Numbered from the stretch's first letter, positions 1 to 9,244 are shown. The stretch is 64,000 bases of DNA from Symbioplanes lichenis (GCF_030709675.1 NZ_JAUZQD010000008.1:248001-312000); one strand, 5' to 3'. Made by a program: numbers and translations. Notes: generated by a model not told the origin, from the sequence alone.

Positions 1-654
1 GAGCTGGTGGCGTACCGTCCGCTGCGCCGGCGTAACGCGCCGCCGCTGGCGTTCCTGATCACCGCGATCGGGGCCTCGCTGTTCATCTCCGAGACCGTCG
101 GCGTGATCACCCAGCGCAACATCAAGGCGGTTCCGCCGCTGATCCGCCCGGCCGACGTCTTCGTGATCGGCAACATGCATGTGACGAACCTGCAGATTCT
201 GATCATCGTGCTGGCGCTCGTGATGATGTTCGTGCTGGACCGCTTCATCAACCGGTCGCGGCTGGGCCGCGGCATCCGGGCCGTGGCGCAGAACCCGGAC
301 AGTGCCGCCCTGATGGGCGTCAACAAGAGCCGGGTCATCGCGCTGGTGTTCCTGCTCGGTGGTCTCATGGCCGGCATCGCGGCCGTCATGTACGACCTGA
401 AGATCGGGGTCACGCGCTTCGACGCCGGCTTCCTGCTGGGCATCGAGGCGTTCACCGCGGCGGTGCTCGGCGGCATCGGCAACCTGCGCGGCGCGCTGCT
501 GGGCGGCCTGCTGCTGGGTGTGCTGCAGAACTACGCGGCGGGCCTGTTCGGCACGCAGTGGCTGCACGCGGCGTCGTTCGTCCTGCTGGTCCTGATCCTG
601 CTCGTCCGCCCGACGGGCCTGCTGGGTGAGTCTCTCGGGAGGGCCCGAGCATGA
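1..654 (+). CDS. livH: Branched-chain amino acid ABC transporter permease LivH, 5' part missing
   Basis: Inner-membrane permease of a high-affinity branched-chain amino acid (LIV-type) ABC importer. The reading frame is open from the first base of the window, so the N-terminus and the true start lie upstream. 217 codons are visible. They encode several hydrophobic segments and the family pattern around GIGNLRGALLGG near the C-terminus, followed by the usual RPTGLLGE ending. The stop overlaps the start of the next permease (ATGA), which indicates translational coupling. The periplasmic binding protein normally found with this system would be expected upstream, outside the window. The family call is firm; the substrate (Leu/Ile/Val or a related compound) is inferred. 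Confidence 0.93.
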   Translation, partial: ELVAYRPLRRRNAPPLAFLITAIGASLFISETVGVITQRNIKAVPPLIRPADVFVIGNMHVTNLQILIIVLALVMMFVLDRFINRSRLGRGIRAVAQNPDSAALMGVNKSRVIALVFLLGGLMAGIAAVMYDLKIGVTRFDAGFLLGIEAFTAAVLGGIGNLRGALLGGLLLGVLQNYAAGLFGTQWLHAASFVLLVLILLVRPTGLLGESLGRARA

Positions 655-1781
655 GCGAGAGTGTGGCGGCAACGTCCGCAAAGAAGAGCTGGCGCGGCAA
701 CGGCGGCGTCCGCGGCTGGTACGGCCGGCAGTCGCTGGTCGTCCGGGTGGTGCTGGGCATCGTGTTCGCGGTGCTGGCGGTCCTGCTGCCGTACGTGGGC
801 GACGTCCCCGTGATCGGCCCGCAGATCATCACCGTGGGCATCGACTGGCCGAGCGCCCTGTTCAACATGTCCTACTACGTTCTGCTGGCTCTCGGCCTGA
901 ACGTCGTGGTGGGCTTCGCCGGCCTGCTCGACCTGGGCTACGTCGGCTTCTTCGCGGTGGGCGCGTACACGGTGGCGTTGTTCACGTCGCCGGACAGCGT
1001 GCTGCACACGGAGTGGAAGTGGGTGGCGGCCATCCCGGTCGCGCTCGCGGTCACGATGGTGTCGGGCCTGATCCTGGGCTGGCCGACGCTGCGGTTGCGC
1101 GGTGACTACCTGGCGATCGTGACGCTGGGCTTCGCCGAGATCATCCGCATCTTCGCGACCAGCTCGGAGACGCTGCGTGGCGACCGGGGTTTCTCGGACC
1201 TGCCGCACCCGCCGGGCGACTACTCCGACGGCAAGGCGATCTTCGGGGTGGCGGACGCGACGCCGTACTACTGGCTCGGTCTGGCCGTGATCATCGTGGT
1301 GATCTTCGCGGTGCGCAACCTCGACCGCAGCCGGGTCGGCCGGTCGTGGCTGGCGATCCGCGAGGACGAGGAAGCCGCCGAGATCATGGGCGTGCGGACG
1401 ATCAAGTACAAGCTGTGGGCGTTCGCGATCGGCGCGTTCATCGGCGGCCTGGGTGGCGTGATGTTCGCCGGGCAGCAGGGCTTCATGAACTCGCAGACGT
1501 TCCAGCTGCAGTTCTCGATCCTGGTGCTGGCGGGCGTGGTCATGGGTGGCTCCGGCAACATCTTCGGGGCGATCCTGGGCGGCGCGCTGATCTCGTACAT
1601 CCCGGACCGGCTGCGCGGCATCGAGGACCCGATCTGGCACACGGACCTGTTCGGGTTCCGGTTCGCGATCTTCGGCGCGGTGATCATCGCGATCATGATC
1701 TTCCGGCCGCAGGGCCTGATCCCGAGCCGTCGCCGGGCGATGGAGCTCAAGGACCGTGAGAAGGAGGTGGCTCCCCAGTGA
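651..1781 (+). CDS. livM: Branched-chain amino acid ABC transporter permease LivM
   Basis: Second membrane subunit of the LIV-type importer, 376 residues. About eight to ten hydrophobic segments are visible, with the LivM pattern LGLNVVVGFAGLLDLGYVGFFAVGAY near residues 80-105 (shown here only to name it in part: GLNVVVGFAGLLDLG). A conserved GGSGNIFGAILGG stretch lies near residue 300. The ATG start overlaps the livH stop by four bases, and its own stop overlaps the GTG of livG, so the four genes are translationally coupled. It would form a heterodimeric channel with LivH. Confidence 0.94.
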   Translation: MSESVAATSAKKSWRGNGGVRGWYGRQSLVVRVVLGIVFAVLAVLLPYVGDVPVIGPQIITVGIDWPSALFNMSYYVLLALGLNVVVGFAGLLDLGYVGFFAVGAYTVALFTSPDSVLHTEWKWVAAIPVALAVTMVSGLILGWPTLRLRGDYLAIVTLGFAEIIRIFATSSETLRGDRGFSDLPHPPGDYSDGKAIFGVADATPYYWLGLAVIIVVIFAVRNLDRSRVGRSWLAIREDEEAAEIMGVRTIKYKLWAFAIGAFIGGLGGVMFAGQQGFMNSQTFQLQFSILVLAGVVMGGSGNIFGAILGGALISYIPDRLRGIEDPIWHTDLFGFRFAIFGAVIIAIMIFRPQGLIPSRRRAMELKDREKEVAPQ

Positions 1782-2659
1782 GCGAGCCTCACATCGAGAC
1801 GCCGCAGGAGCTCGACGACGCCAACGCGAAGCCGGTCGACCGGCCCGCGCAGACCGGCGCCGCCAAGCCGTCGCCGGACAAAAAGGGCGATGTCCTGCTG
1901 GAGATGGAGAACGTCACGCTGCGCTTCGGCGGCGTCGTGGCGCTCAACGACGTCAGCTTCGCGCTGCGCAAGGGCGAGATCTTCGGTCTGATCGGCCCGA
2001 ACGGCGCCGGCAAGACCACGTGCTTCAACGCGATGACGGGCGTCTACCGGCCGACCTCCGGGGCGATCCGGTTCAAGGGCGAGTCGATCGTCGGCAAGAA
2101 GAAGCACGAGATCACCCGGGGCGGCATCGCCCGTACGTTCCAGAACGTGCGCCTGTTCCCGGAGATGACCGCGCTGGAGAACGTCATGGTCGGTGCCGAC
2201 GCGCACCACAAGACCAGCGTGCTCAGCGCCCTGTTCCGGCTGCCGCGCTTCTGGAAGGAAGAGCACGAGGGCCGGGACAAGTCGCTCGAGCTGCTGCGCT
2301 TCGTCGGCATCGAGCACCGGGCGGGGGAGGTCTCCCGCAACCTGTCGTACGGCGAGCAGCGCCGGCTGGAGATCGCCCGGGCGCTGGCGACCGACCCGAC
2401 CCTGCTGTGCCTGGACGAGCCGGCGGCCGGCTTCAACCCGGCGGAGAAGGCCGAGCTGCTCGAGCTGATCCGCAAGATCCGCGACACCGGGGTCACCGTG
2501 CTGCTCATCGAGCACGACATGCGGCTGGTCATGGGCGTCACGGACCGGATCGTGGTGCTGGAGTTCGGCAAGAAGATCGCCGAGGGCACGCCCGCCGAGG
2601 TGCGGGACGACCCGAAGGTGATCGCGGCGTACCTGGGGGTCCCGACCGATGCTGCTTGA
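1778..2659 (+). CDS. livG: Branched-chain amino acid ABC transporter ATP-binding protein LivG
   Basis: Cytoplasmic ATPase subunit of the LIV importer, 293 residues. Walker A GPNGAGKT lies at about residues 73-80. The signature here is LSYGEQRRLE rather than LSGGQ, which is normal for LivG. Walker B is LLCLDEP, followed by the H-loop in LLIEHDM. The protein has an N-terminal extension of roughly 38 hydrophilic residues before the ABC core, longer than enterobacterial LivG. The GTG start overlaps the livM stop. The extension is in frame and directly coupled, so I keep this start, although translation could begin later. Confidence 0.94.
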   Translation: MSEPHIETPQELDDANAKPVDRPAQTGAAKPSPDKKGDVLLEMENVTLRFGGVVALNDVSFALRKGEIFGLIGPNGAGKTTCFNAMTGVYRPTSGAIRFKGESIVGKKKHEITRGGIARTFQNVRLFPEMTALENVMVGADAHHKTSVLSALFRLPRFWKEEHEGRDKSLELLRFVGIEHRAGEVSRNLSYGEQRRLEIARALATDPTLLCLDEPAAGFNPAEKAELLELIRKIRDTGVTVLLIEHDMRLVMGVTDRIVVLEFGKKIAEGTPAEVRDDPKVIAAYLGVPTDAA

Positions 2660-3359
2660 GTTGCAGGACATCACCCTGCTGTACGGGCGGATCCAGGCCC
2701 TGCACGGCATCAGCCTCACCGTGAACCAGGGTGAGATCGTCGCGCTGATCGGGGCCAACGGCGCCGGGAAGTCGACGACGATGCGGGCCATCTCGGGGCT
2801 CCGCCCGGTCGCCCAGGGTAAGATCATCTTCGACGGTGAGGACATCACGAAGATGCGCGCCGACCTGCGGGTCGTGCGCGGGGTCTCGCAGTCGCCGGAG
2901 GGCCGGGGCATCTTCCCGGGCATGACGGTCCGCGAGAATCTCGAGATGGGGGCCTACACGCGGCGCAACCGGGCCGAGATCGACGAGGACCTCGACCGGG
3001 CGTTCACGCTGTTCCCCCGGCTCAAGGAGCGGGAGAAGCAGGTCGGCGGCACGATGTCCGGCGGCGAGCAGCAGATGCTCGCGGTCGGGCGCGCGCTGAT
3101 GAGCCGGCCCAAGCTGCTGCTGCTCGACGAGCCGTCGATGGGCCTGGCGCCCATGCTCATCCAGCAGATCTTCGACATCATCGTGGAGATCAACCAGCAG
3201 GGCACGACGGTCCTGCTGGTCGAGCAGAACGCTCAGCAGGCGCTCTCGCGCGCACACCGGGCGTACGTGCTGGAGACCGGCAGCATCGTCAAGTCCGGCA
3301 CCGGCGCCGAGCTGTTGCACGACCCCTCGGTGAAGGACGCCTACCTCGGCGTCGCCTGA
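2649..3359 (+). CDS. livF: Branched-chain amino acid ABC transporter ATP-binding protein LivF
   Basis: Second ATPase subunit, 236 residues, the usual LivF length. Walker A GANGAGKST lies at about residues 35-43, the signature MSGGEQQM near 136 and Walker B LLLLDEPSMGL near 155. It overlaps the end of livG by 11 bases. Only about 20 bases separate it from the following solute-binding protein gene, so the polar amino acid system downstream is probably co-transcribed. Confidence 0.94.
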   Translation: MLLELQDITLLYGRIQALHGISLTVNQGEIVALIGANGAGKSTTMRAISGLRPVAQGKIIFDGEDITKMRADLRVVRGVSQSPEGRGIFPGMTVRENLEMGAYTRRNRAEIDEDLDRAFTLFPRLKEREKQVGGTMSGGEQQMLAVGRALMSRPKLLLLDEPSMGLAPMLIQQIFDIIVEINQQGTTVLLVEQNAQQALSRAHRAYVLETGSIVKSGTGAELLHDPSVKDAYLGVA

Positions 3360-3382
3360 CCCCCCACAACCAGGGAGTGGCT

Positions 3383-4291
3383 ATGTTCCGCATCACTACT
3401 GGCCGCCGGGCGATCCTCGGCGTGGCCGTCGCGGCCGCGATGACCGTGTCGCTGGCCGCCTGCGGCGAGGAATCCTCCGGCGACACGGACAGCGGCGCCG
3501 CGCCGGTGCCGTCGGCCTCCGCCGACACCAGCCTGGCCGACAAGGTGCCGGCCGACATCAAGGCGGCGGGCAAGCTCGTCATCGGTACGGACTCCACGTA
3601 CGCGCCGAACGAGTTCCTCGACACCGACGGCAAGACCGTGGTCGGCTTCGACGTCGACCTGTTCAACGCCGTGGCGCAGAAGCTGGGCCTGACCACCGAG
3701 TGGCAGTCGGCCAAGTTCGACGCCATCATCCCGGCCGTCGTGTCGAAGAAGTACCAGGTGGGCGTCTCGTCCTTCACGATCAACGCCGACCGCCTCAAGG
3801 AGTCGACGATGATCTCGTACTTCTCCGCGGGCACCCAGTGGGCCACCAAGTCCGGCGCCACGATCAACCCCGACGACGCCTGCGGCAAGAAGGTCGCCGT
3901 CCAGGTCGGCACGGTGCAGCTGGACGACATCACCGCCCGGTCGAAGAAGTGCACCGACGGCGGCAAGACGGCCATCACCATCGACCAGTACCAGTCGCAG
4001 GCGGACGCCACCAACGCGGTCGTCTCCGGCAAGGACGAGGCGATGCTCGCCGACTCGCCGATCTGCGCGTACGCGGTGAAGCAGACGAACGGTCAGCTGG
4101 CGCTGGCCGGGGACATCTACGACTCGGCCCCGTACGGGTACGTGCTGCCGAAGGACCAGACGGACTTCGGCGCCGCGATCGAGGGCGCCCTCGAGGCGCT
4201 GATCGCCGACGGCACGTACAAGACGATCCTCAGCAAGTGGGGCGTCGAGGCCGGCGGCATCACCGACCCGGCCGTCAACCCCGCGGCCTGA
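3383..4291 (+). CDS. Polar amino acid ABC transporter substrate-binding lipoprotein
   Basis: Extracellular solute-binding protein (family 3, PBPb fold) that would deliver a polar amino acid to the permease and ATPase encoded next. It has a short basic N-terminus, a hydrophobic core and the lipobox LAAC, with the lipidated Cys at about residue 27. The mature part has the family pattern GKLVIGTDSTYAPNEF and VGFDVDLFNAVAQKLG. I choose the ATG at 3383 because AGGGAG lies five bases upstream; an in-frame GTG at 3377 is inside that ribosome-binding site. The ligand cannot be read from the sequence. Confidence 0.9.
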   Translation: MFRITTGRRAILGVAVAAAMTVSLAACGEESSGDTDSGAAPVPSASADTSLADKVPADIKAAGKLVIGTDSTYAPNEFLDTDGKTVVGFDVDLFNAVAQKLGLTTEWQSAKFDAIIPAVVSKKYQVGVSSFTINADRLKESTMISYFSAGTQWATKSGATINPDDACGKKVAVQVGTVQLDDITARSKKCTDGGKTAITIDQYQSQADATNAVVSGKDEAMLADSPICAYAVKQTNGQLALAGDIYDSAPYGYVLPKDQTDFGAAIEGALEALIADGTYKTILSKWGVEAGGITDPAVNPAA

Positions 4292-4303
4292 TCCGCGGCG
4301 GAC

Positions 4304-5278
4304 ATGACGACGGAAACCGAAACCGGACGGGCACGGCCTGACGCTGTTCAGGCCGTGCCCGTCCGGCACCCCGGGCGGTGGGCGGCGATCGCGGTGCTGG
4401 CCGTGCTCGCCGCGATGTTCCTGCACCTGCTTCTCACGAACGACCGCTTCAACTGGCGCTTCATCTTCGTCAGCATCGGCGACGGCAAGCGCGGGGTCAT
4501 GTTCACCGGCCCGGTGCTGGAGGGCCTGCGGGGCACGCTCCTGCTGACCGTCTCGTCGATGGTCATCGGCGTCGCGCTGGGCGTGGTCATCGCGATCATG
4601 CGGCTGTCGCCGAACCCGGTGCTGTCCTGGGTGGCGTGGCTCTACACCTGGGTCTTCCGGGCGGTGCCGCGGCTGGTCCTGGCGATCCTCTTCGGCAACC
4701 TGGGCATCCTGTGGGACCGGATCGGTTTCGGGGTGCCCTTCGACGAGCAGCTGGGCCGGTTGTTCGGGGTCAGCGACCTGAATTTGCAGTTCTACAGCAT
4801 CAAGGCGACGGATCTGCTGTCCGGTTTCGTGGCCGGCATGCTCGCGCTGGCGCTCAGCGAGGCCGCGTACATGGCGGAGATCGTCCGGGCGGGCATCCAG
4901 TCGGTCGATCCCGGTCAGGCCGAGGCCGCGTCGGCGCTCGGGCTGTCGCGCGGTCAGGTGCTGCGCCGCATCGTGCTGCCTCAGGCGATGCGGGTCATCG
5001 TGCCGCCGACGGGCAACGAGACGATCGCGATGGTCAAGGACACGTCGCTGGTCGCCTTCGTGCCGGTGACCTTCGAGCTGTTCTTCCAGCTGCAGGCGAT
5101 CAGCTCGCGGACGTTCATCGTGCTGCCGGTGCTCATCGCCGCGTGTCTCTGGTACCTCATCATCTGCAGCGTGCTGATGATCGCGCAGTACTTCGTCGAG
5201 CGGCACTTCGGCAAGGGCTACGGCGCCACCCGCCGGTCCCGCAAGCGGCCCGTGGGAGTGGAAGGGGCGACACCGTGA
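4304..5278 (+). CDS. Polar amino acid ABC transporter permease (HisM/GlnP type)
   Basis: Membrane subunit of a polar amino acid importer, 324 residues. It has a hydrophilic N-terminus, about five or more hydrophobic segments and the cytoplasmic EAA loop near residues 190-225 (AEIVRAGIQSVDPGQAEAA), which contacts the ATPase. The family usually has about 220-300 residues; the extra length sits before TM1 and in a loop with VFRAVPRLVLAILFGNLG. It is 12 bases downstream of the binding protein and overlaps the ATPase gene (GTGA). Confidence 0.9.
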   Translation: MTTETETGRARPDAVQAVPVRHPGRWAAIAVLAVLAAMFLHLLLTNDRFNWRFIFVSIGDGKRGVMFTGPVLEGLRGTLLLTVSSMVIGVALGVVIAIMRLSPNPVLSWVAWLYTWVFRAVPRLVLAILFGNLGILWDRIGFGVPFDEQLGRLFGVSDLNLQFYSIKATDLLSGFVAGMLALALSEAAYMAEIVRAGIQSVDPGQAEAASALGLSRGQVLRRIVLPQAMRVIVPPTGNETIAMVKDTSLVAFVPVTFELFFQLQAISSRTFIVLPVLIAACLWYLIICSVLMIAQYFVERHFGKGYGATRRSRKRPVGVEGATP

Positions 5279-6039
5279 CCGACGCGATGGTGCGCGCGGA
5301 GAACGTACACAAATCGTTTGGGCATCTGGAGGTCTTGAAGGGTGTCGACCTCGAGGTGCGCGCGGGTGAGGTGTGCTGCGTGCTCGGGCCCTCGGGGTCG
5401 GGCAAGTCGACCTTCCTGCGCTGCATCAACCACCTGGAGAAGGTCAACGCCGGCAAGATCTTCGTCGACGGCGACCTGATGGGCTATCGCGAGCGCGGCG
5501 GCAAGCTGCACGAGCTGCGGGAGAAGGAGGTCGCCGCGCAGCGCCGGTCCATCGGGATGGTGTTCCAGCGGTTCAATCTCTTCCCGCACATGACGGTGCT
5601 GCAGAACGTCATGGAAGCGCCGTGCCGGGTCAAAAGAGAGAGCAAGTCCGAGGTACGGGAGAGAGCGCTGGCGTTGCTCGACCGGGTCGGCCTCGGGGCG
5701 AAGGTGGAGAACTACCCCGGGCAGCTCTCGGGTGGGCAGCAGCAGCGTGTCGCCATCGCCCGGGCGCTCGCGATGCGGCCGAAGCTGATGCTCTTCGACG
5801 AGCCGACCAGCGCGCTGGACCCGGAGCTCGTCGGCGAGGTGCTCGACGTCATGAAGGACCTCGCCCGCGACGGCATGACCATGATCGTGGTGACTCACGA
5901 GATCGGCTTCGCCCGGGAGGTCGGCGACTCGCTGATCTTCATGGACGGGGGCGTGGTGGTCGAGCAGGGCGCCCCGCGGGAGGTCATCGGCAATCCGCGG
6001 CACGAGCGAACCCGGGCATTCCTGAGCAAAGTGCTGTAA
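5275..6039 (+). CDS. Polar amino acid ABC transporter ATP-binding protein (GlnQ type)
   Basis: ATPase subunit of the amino acid importer, 254 residues. It has Walker A GPSGSGKST, the Q-loop in MVFQRFNLFPHMT typical of GlnQ/HisP, signature LSGGQQQR and Walker B LMLFDEPTSALDPE, followed by VTHEIGFAREV. I place the start at the GTG at 5275, which overlaps the permease stop; the frame is open further upstream but only as a shadow of the permease gene. No obvious terminator follows before the polA promoter. Confidence 0.92.
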   Translation: MTDAMVRAENVHKSFGHLEVLKGVDLEVRAGEVCCVLGPSGSGKSTFLRCINHLEKVNAGKIFVDGDLMGYRERGGKLHELREKEVAAQRRSIGMVFQRFNLFPHMTVLQNVMEAPCRVKRESKSEVRERALALLDRVGLGAKVENYPGQLSGGQQQRVAIARALAMRPKLMLFDEPTSALDPELVGEVLDVMKDLARDGMTMIVVTHEIGFAREVGDSLIFMDGGVVVEQGAPREVIGNPRHERTRAFLSKVL

Positions 6040-6064
6040 AAGCCAGCGGGGTGGTCCGCACGAG

Positions 6065-6086
6065 TGTCGTACCCCGGGTCTAGAGT
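6065..6086 (+). promoter_or_regulatory. DNA-damage-type promoter of polA (TGTC-N12-TAnnnT)
   Basis: TGTCGTAC at 6065-6072, eight bases, then the -10 element TAGAGT at 6081-6086. Eight bases further is the GTG of polA, so the transcript is probably leaderless. The arrangement equals the TGTCRGTG-N8-TAnnnT promoter reported for RecA/LexA-independent (PafBC-dependent) damage genes in mycobacteria. The same spacing occurs before uvrA, uvrB and uvrC in this window. Confidence 0.65.
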
Positions 6087-6094
6087 TCTCGGAC

Positions 6095-8788
6095 GTGAGC
6101 GAACACGCGCAGACCCCCCGCTTGCTGCTGCTGGACGGCCATTCGCTGGCCTACCGCGCCTACTTCGCGCTGCCCGTGGAAAATTTCTCCACGGCCACCG
6201 GGCAGGCGACCAACGCGGTGTTCGGCTTCACCTCGATGCTGATCAACATGCTCCGCGACGAGAAGCCGACGCACATCGCGGTCGCCTTCGACGTCAGCCG
6301 CACGTCGTTCCGCACGGAGAAATACGCGGAATACAAGGCCGGCCGCTCGGAGACCCCGACGCCGTTCCTGGGCCAGGTCAGCCTGGTCAAGGAGGTGCTG
6401 GCCGCGCTGCGCATCCCGGTGGTGGAGAAGCCCGGCTACGAGGCCGACGACGTCATCGCCACGCTCTCCTGCGCCGCCCGTGACCAGGGCTTCGAGGTGG
6501 TCATCTCCAGCGGCGACCGCGACGCGTTCCAGCTCGCCGGCGAGCGGGTCACCATCCTCTATCCCGTGCGCGGCGTCTCCGAGGTGTGGCGGATGACGCC
6601 CGAGGCGATCGAGGCGAAGTACGGCGTGCCCCCCGAGCGCTACCGCGACAAGGCGGCCCTGGTCGGCGAGGCCAGCGACAACCTGATCGGCGTGCCGGGC
6701 GTGGGAGACAAGACCGCCGCCAAGTGGATCAATCAGTACGGCGGGCTCGACGGCGTGATCGCCGAGGTCGACAAGATCAAGGGCAAGGTCGGCGACAGCC
6801 TGCGGGCCCACCTGGCCGACGTCATGCGCAACTACGACCTCAACAAGCTCGTCACCGATCTCGAGCTGCCGGTCGGGCCGGCGGATGTCAAGTGGCAGGG
6901 CTGGGACCGCGAGGCCGTCCACCAGGTGTTCGACGCGCTGGAGTTCCGGGTGCTGCGCGAGCGGCTCTATTCGTACCTCGAGGCGGTCGAGCCCGAGGCG
7001 GAGGCCGGCTTCGACCTCGACGGCACCGTGCTGGGGACCGGCGAGGTGGCCGCGTGGCTCGACGCCCACGCGTTGGAGGCGCCGGTCGGGCTGGCCTTCA
7101 CGGGTTCCTTCGGCCGCGGCACCGGCGCCCTCACGGGGATCGCGGTGGCCACCGGGGACGGGCCCGCCGCCTGGTTCGATCCCACGACGCTGGATTCCTC
7201 GGACGAGCAGGCCGTGGCCGCATGGCTGGCGGATGCTTCCCGTCCCAAGATCATCCATGACGCCAAGCCGGCGATGCTGGCGCTGCGCGCCCACGGCTGG
7301 GAATTGGCCGGCCTGCGCTCCGACACCGCCCTGGCCGCCTATCTGGCCAAGCCCGACCAGCGGGCCTACGACCTGACCGACCTCGCCCTGCGCTATCTCA
7401 AGCGGGAGCTGCGGGTCGACGCCCCGGCCGATGGGCAGCTCGACCTGCTCGCCGGCGTGAGCGACGAGGGCGCCGCCGAGCAGAATGTGATGCTGCGCGC
7501 CCGGGCCACCCTCGACCTCGCCGACACCCTCACCGAGGAGCTGTCCCGCGACGAGGGCGCGTCGCAGCGGCTGCTCATGGAGGTCGAGCAGCCCTTGGAG
7601 GTCGTGCTCGGCGACATGGAGCACCTCGGCATCGCCGCCGACACCCACTACCTGGGCGAGCTCGAGGCGCACTTCGCGGCCGAGGTCAAGGCGGCCCAGC
7701 AGGCGGCGCACGCGGTCGTCGGGCGCGAGTTCAACCTGGGCTCGCCCAAGCAGCTGCAGGAGATCCTCTTCGTCGAGCGCAACCTGCCCAAGACCAAGAA
7801 GATCAAGTCGGGCTACACCACCGACGCCGACGCGCTGCAGAGCCTGTTCGCGCAGACCGGCGACCCGGTCCTGGAGCACCTGCTGCGCCACCGCGACGTG
7901 GCCAAGCTCAAGTCGACGGTCGACGGGCTGCTCAAGTCGGTCTCCGACGACGGGCGCATCCACACCACGTTCAACCAGACCGTCGCCGCGACCGGCCGGC
8001 TCTCGTCCACCGACCCCAACCTGCAGAACATCCCGATCCGCACCGAGGAGGGCCGCCGCATCCGCCGCGCCTTCGTCGTGGGCGAGGGCTACGAGTCGCT
8101 GCTCACCGCCGACTACAGCCAGATCGAGATGCGCATCATGGCCCACCTCTCCGAGGACGAGGCGCTGATCGCCGCGTTCAACTCGGGCGAGGACTTCCAC
8201 GCCGCCACTGCCTCATCGGTCTTCCACGTCCCGGTCGAGGAGGTGGTGCCCGATCAGCGGCGCAAGATCAAGGCGATGAACTACGGGCTGGCCTACGGGC
8301 TGAGCGCCTTCGGCCTGTCCAACCAGCTGTCCATCACCACGGAGGAAGCCCGTGGCCTGATGACCGAATATTTCGAGCGCTTCGGCGGCGTCCGCGACTA
8401 TCTGCAGGCCGTGGTGCGCCGGGCCGTGCAGGACGGCTACACCGCGACGATCCTCGGCCGCCGCCGCTACCTGCCCGATCTGAGCAGCGACAACCGCCAG
8501 CGGCGCGAGATGGCCGAGCGGATGGCGCTCAACGCCCCGATCCAGGGCTCGGCCGCCGACATCATCAAGGTGGCGATGCTGCACGTCGACACCGCGCTGC
8601 GCGAGGCCGGCCTGGCGTCGCGGATGCTGCTGCAGGTGCACGACGAGCTCGTCTTCGAGGTCGCGCCGGGGGAGCGGGAAGCGCTCGAGGCGCTGGTGCG
8701 GCGGGAGATGGGCGGGGCCTACCCGCTGTCGGTGCCGCTCGAGGTGTCGGTCGGCCTCGGCCAGGACTGGAACGGCGCCGATCACTGA
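6095..8788 (+). CDS. polA: DNA polymerase I
   Basis: Fills gaps after excision repair and removes Okazaki primers; 897 residues. The N-terminal 5'-3' exonuclease domain (about residues 1-300) shows AFDVSRTSFRT, GYEADDVIATL and the helix-hairpin-helix GVPGVGDKTA. The central proofreading domain (about 310-500) is present but has lost the exonuclease acidic residues, as in other actinobacterial PolA. The polymerase domain has motif A TADYSQIEMR, motif B RRKIKAMNYGLAYG and motif C QVHDELVFEV. The GTG start is supported by the -10 element eight bases upstream. It is transcribed alone and followed by a hairpin. Confidence 0.97.
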   Translation: MSEHAQTPRLLLLDGHSLAYRAYFALPVENFSTATGQATNAVFGFTSMLINMLRDEKPTHIAVAFDVSRTSFRTEKYAEYKAGRSETPTPFLGQVSLVKEVLAALRIPVVEKPGYEADDVIATLSCAARDQGFEVVISSGDRDAFQLAGERVTILYPVRGVSEVWRMTPEAIEAKYGVPPERYRDKAALVGEASDNLIGVPGVGDKTAAKWINQYGGLDGVIAEVDKIKGKVGDSLRAHLADVMRNYDLNKLVTDLELPVGPADVKWQGWDREAVHQVFDALEFRVLRERLYSYLEAVEPEAEAGFDLDGTVLGTGEVAAWLDAHALEAPVGLAFTGSFGRGTGALTGIAVATGDGPAAWFDPTTLDSSDEQAVAAWLADASRPKIIHDAKPAMLALRAHGWELAGLRSDTALAAYLAKPDQRAYDLTDLALRYLKRELRVDAPADGQLDLLAGVSDEGAAEQNVMLRARATLDLADTLTEELSRDEGASQRLLMEVEQPLEVVLGDMEHLGIAADTHYLGELEAHFAAEVKAAQQAAHAVVGREFNLGSPKQLQEILFVERNLPKTKKIKSGYTTDADALQSLFAQTGDPVLEHLLRHRDVAKLKSTVDGLLKSVSDDGRIHTTFNQTVAATGRLSSTDPNLQNIPIRTEEGRRIRRAFVVGEGYESLLTADYSQIEMRIMAHLSEDEALIAAFNSGEDFHAATASSVFHVPVEEVVPDQRRKIKAMNYGLAYGLSAFGLSNQLSITTEEARGLMTEYFERFGGVRDYLQAVVRRAVQDGYTATILGRRRYLPDLSSDNRQRREMAERMALNAPIQGSAADIIKVAMLHVDTALREAGLASRMLLQVHDELVFEVAPGEREALEALVRREMGGAYPLSVPLEVSVGLGQDWNGADH

Positions 8789-8789
8789 C

Positions 8790-8827
8790 GCCGGCGCTCA
8801 TCTCCCGGGAGGCGCGTCAGCGCCGGC
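8790..8827 (+). terminator. Hairpin after polA, likely terminator
   Basis: Nine-base arms GCCGGCGCT (8790-8798) and AGCGCCGGC (8819-8827) start right after the polA stop codon. A second palindrome, CTCCCGGGAG, lies in the loop. There is no clear T tract, so termination is inferred from position and stability. Confidence 0.5.
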
Positions 8828-8850
8828 CCGTCACGCACTGCGCCCGGCGG

Positions 8851-8911
8851 TGACTTGGGCGCCGGAAATCGGCGAAGCGGGTTTCTTCGTCGATTTCCGG
8901 TGTCCAAGTCA
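8851..8911 (+). other. 27-bp near-perfect hairpin, possible structured RNA or palindromic element
   Basis: Bases 8851-8877 pair with 8885-8911 around a seven-base loop (CGGGTTT). The 27 pairs are continuous. The only non-Watson-Crick ones are three G-T pairs (8859/8903, 8861/8901, 8872/8890). These are acceptable as G-U in a plus-strand RNA but would be A-C mismatches in a minus-strand RNA. No T tract follows, so it is not a standard terminator. It could be a small RNA, a processing site or a dispersed palindromic element. Confidence 0.55.
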
Positions 8912-9244
8912 GCGTCTTCGGGGGCGCGGCGCCCGCCGCAGCGAAGCGGAGGCCGGTAGCCCTGTCGGAGATTCGACAGTCTGTGCACAGGGGACGGTGG
9001 GGTCGCTGACCAGTCGGGGGAACCGCCTACGGGTGGGACTTTCGGGCAGTTCTCGCGGCCCTTACGGCACCGGGCGCTAATGGCGCGCGAGCGGCTCTGA
9101 ACTGGGCAAACGCTATTCCGCGGCGGGCGGGCAATGGTGCTGTGAAATGCATTCTGGCGCTCTGCGACGACAATCTTGCACAGCGACTACATCCGGGGCG
9201 GACACCGGCGCGGGCGGCTTGCCCCGCTCTGCAAGGGTGGTCTG
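8912..9244. other. Intergenic stretch without a recognisable gene
   Basis: Between the long hairpin and arsR there is no convincing reading frame. Small imperfect hairpins are visible: the CTTCG...CGAAG arms around GGGCGCGGCGCCC near 8915-8947, and TGTCG...CGACA near 8968-8984. The base composition is slightly less GC-rich close to arsR. The arsR promoter must lie here, but I cannot place it with confidence. Confidence 0.4.

Noticed and set aside
8850..9080. 76-codon plus-strand frame over the long hairpin
   Set aside because: It would read through a 27-bp hairpin and has no ribosome-binding site or recognisable domain.
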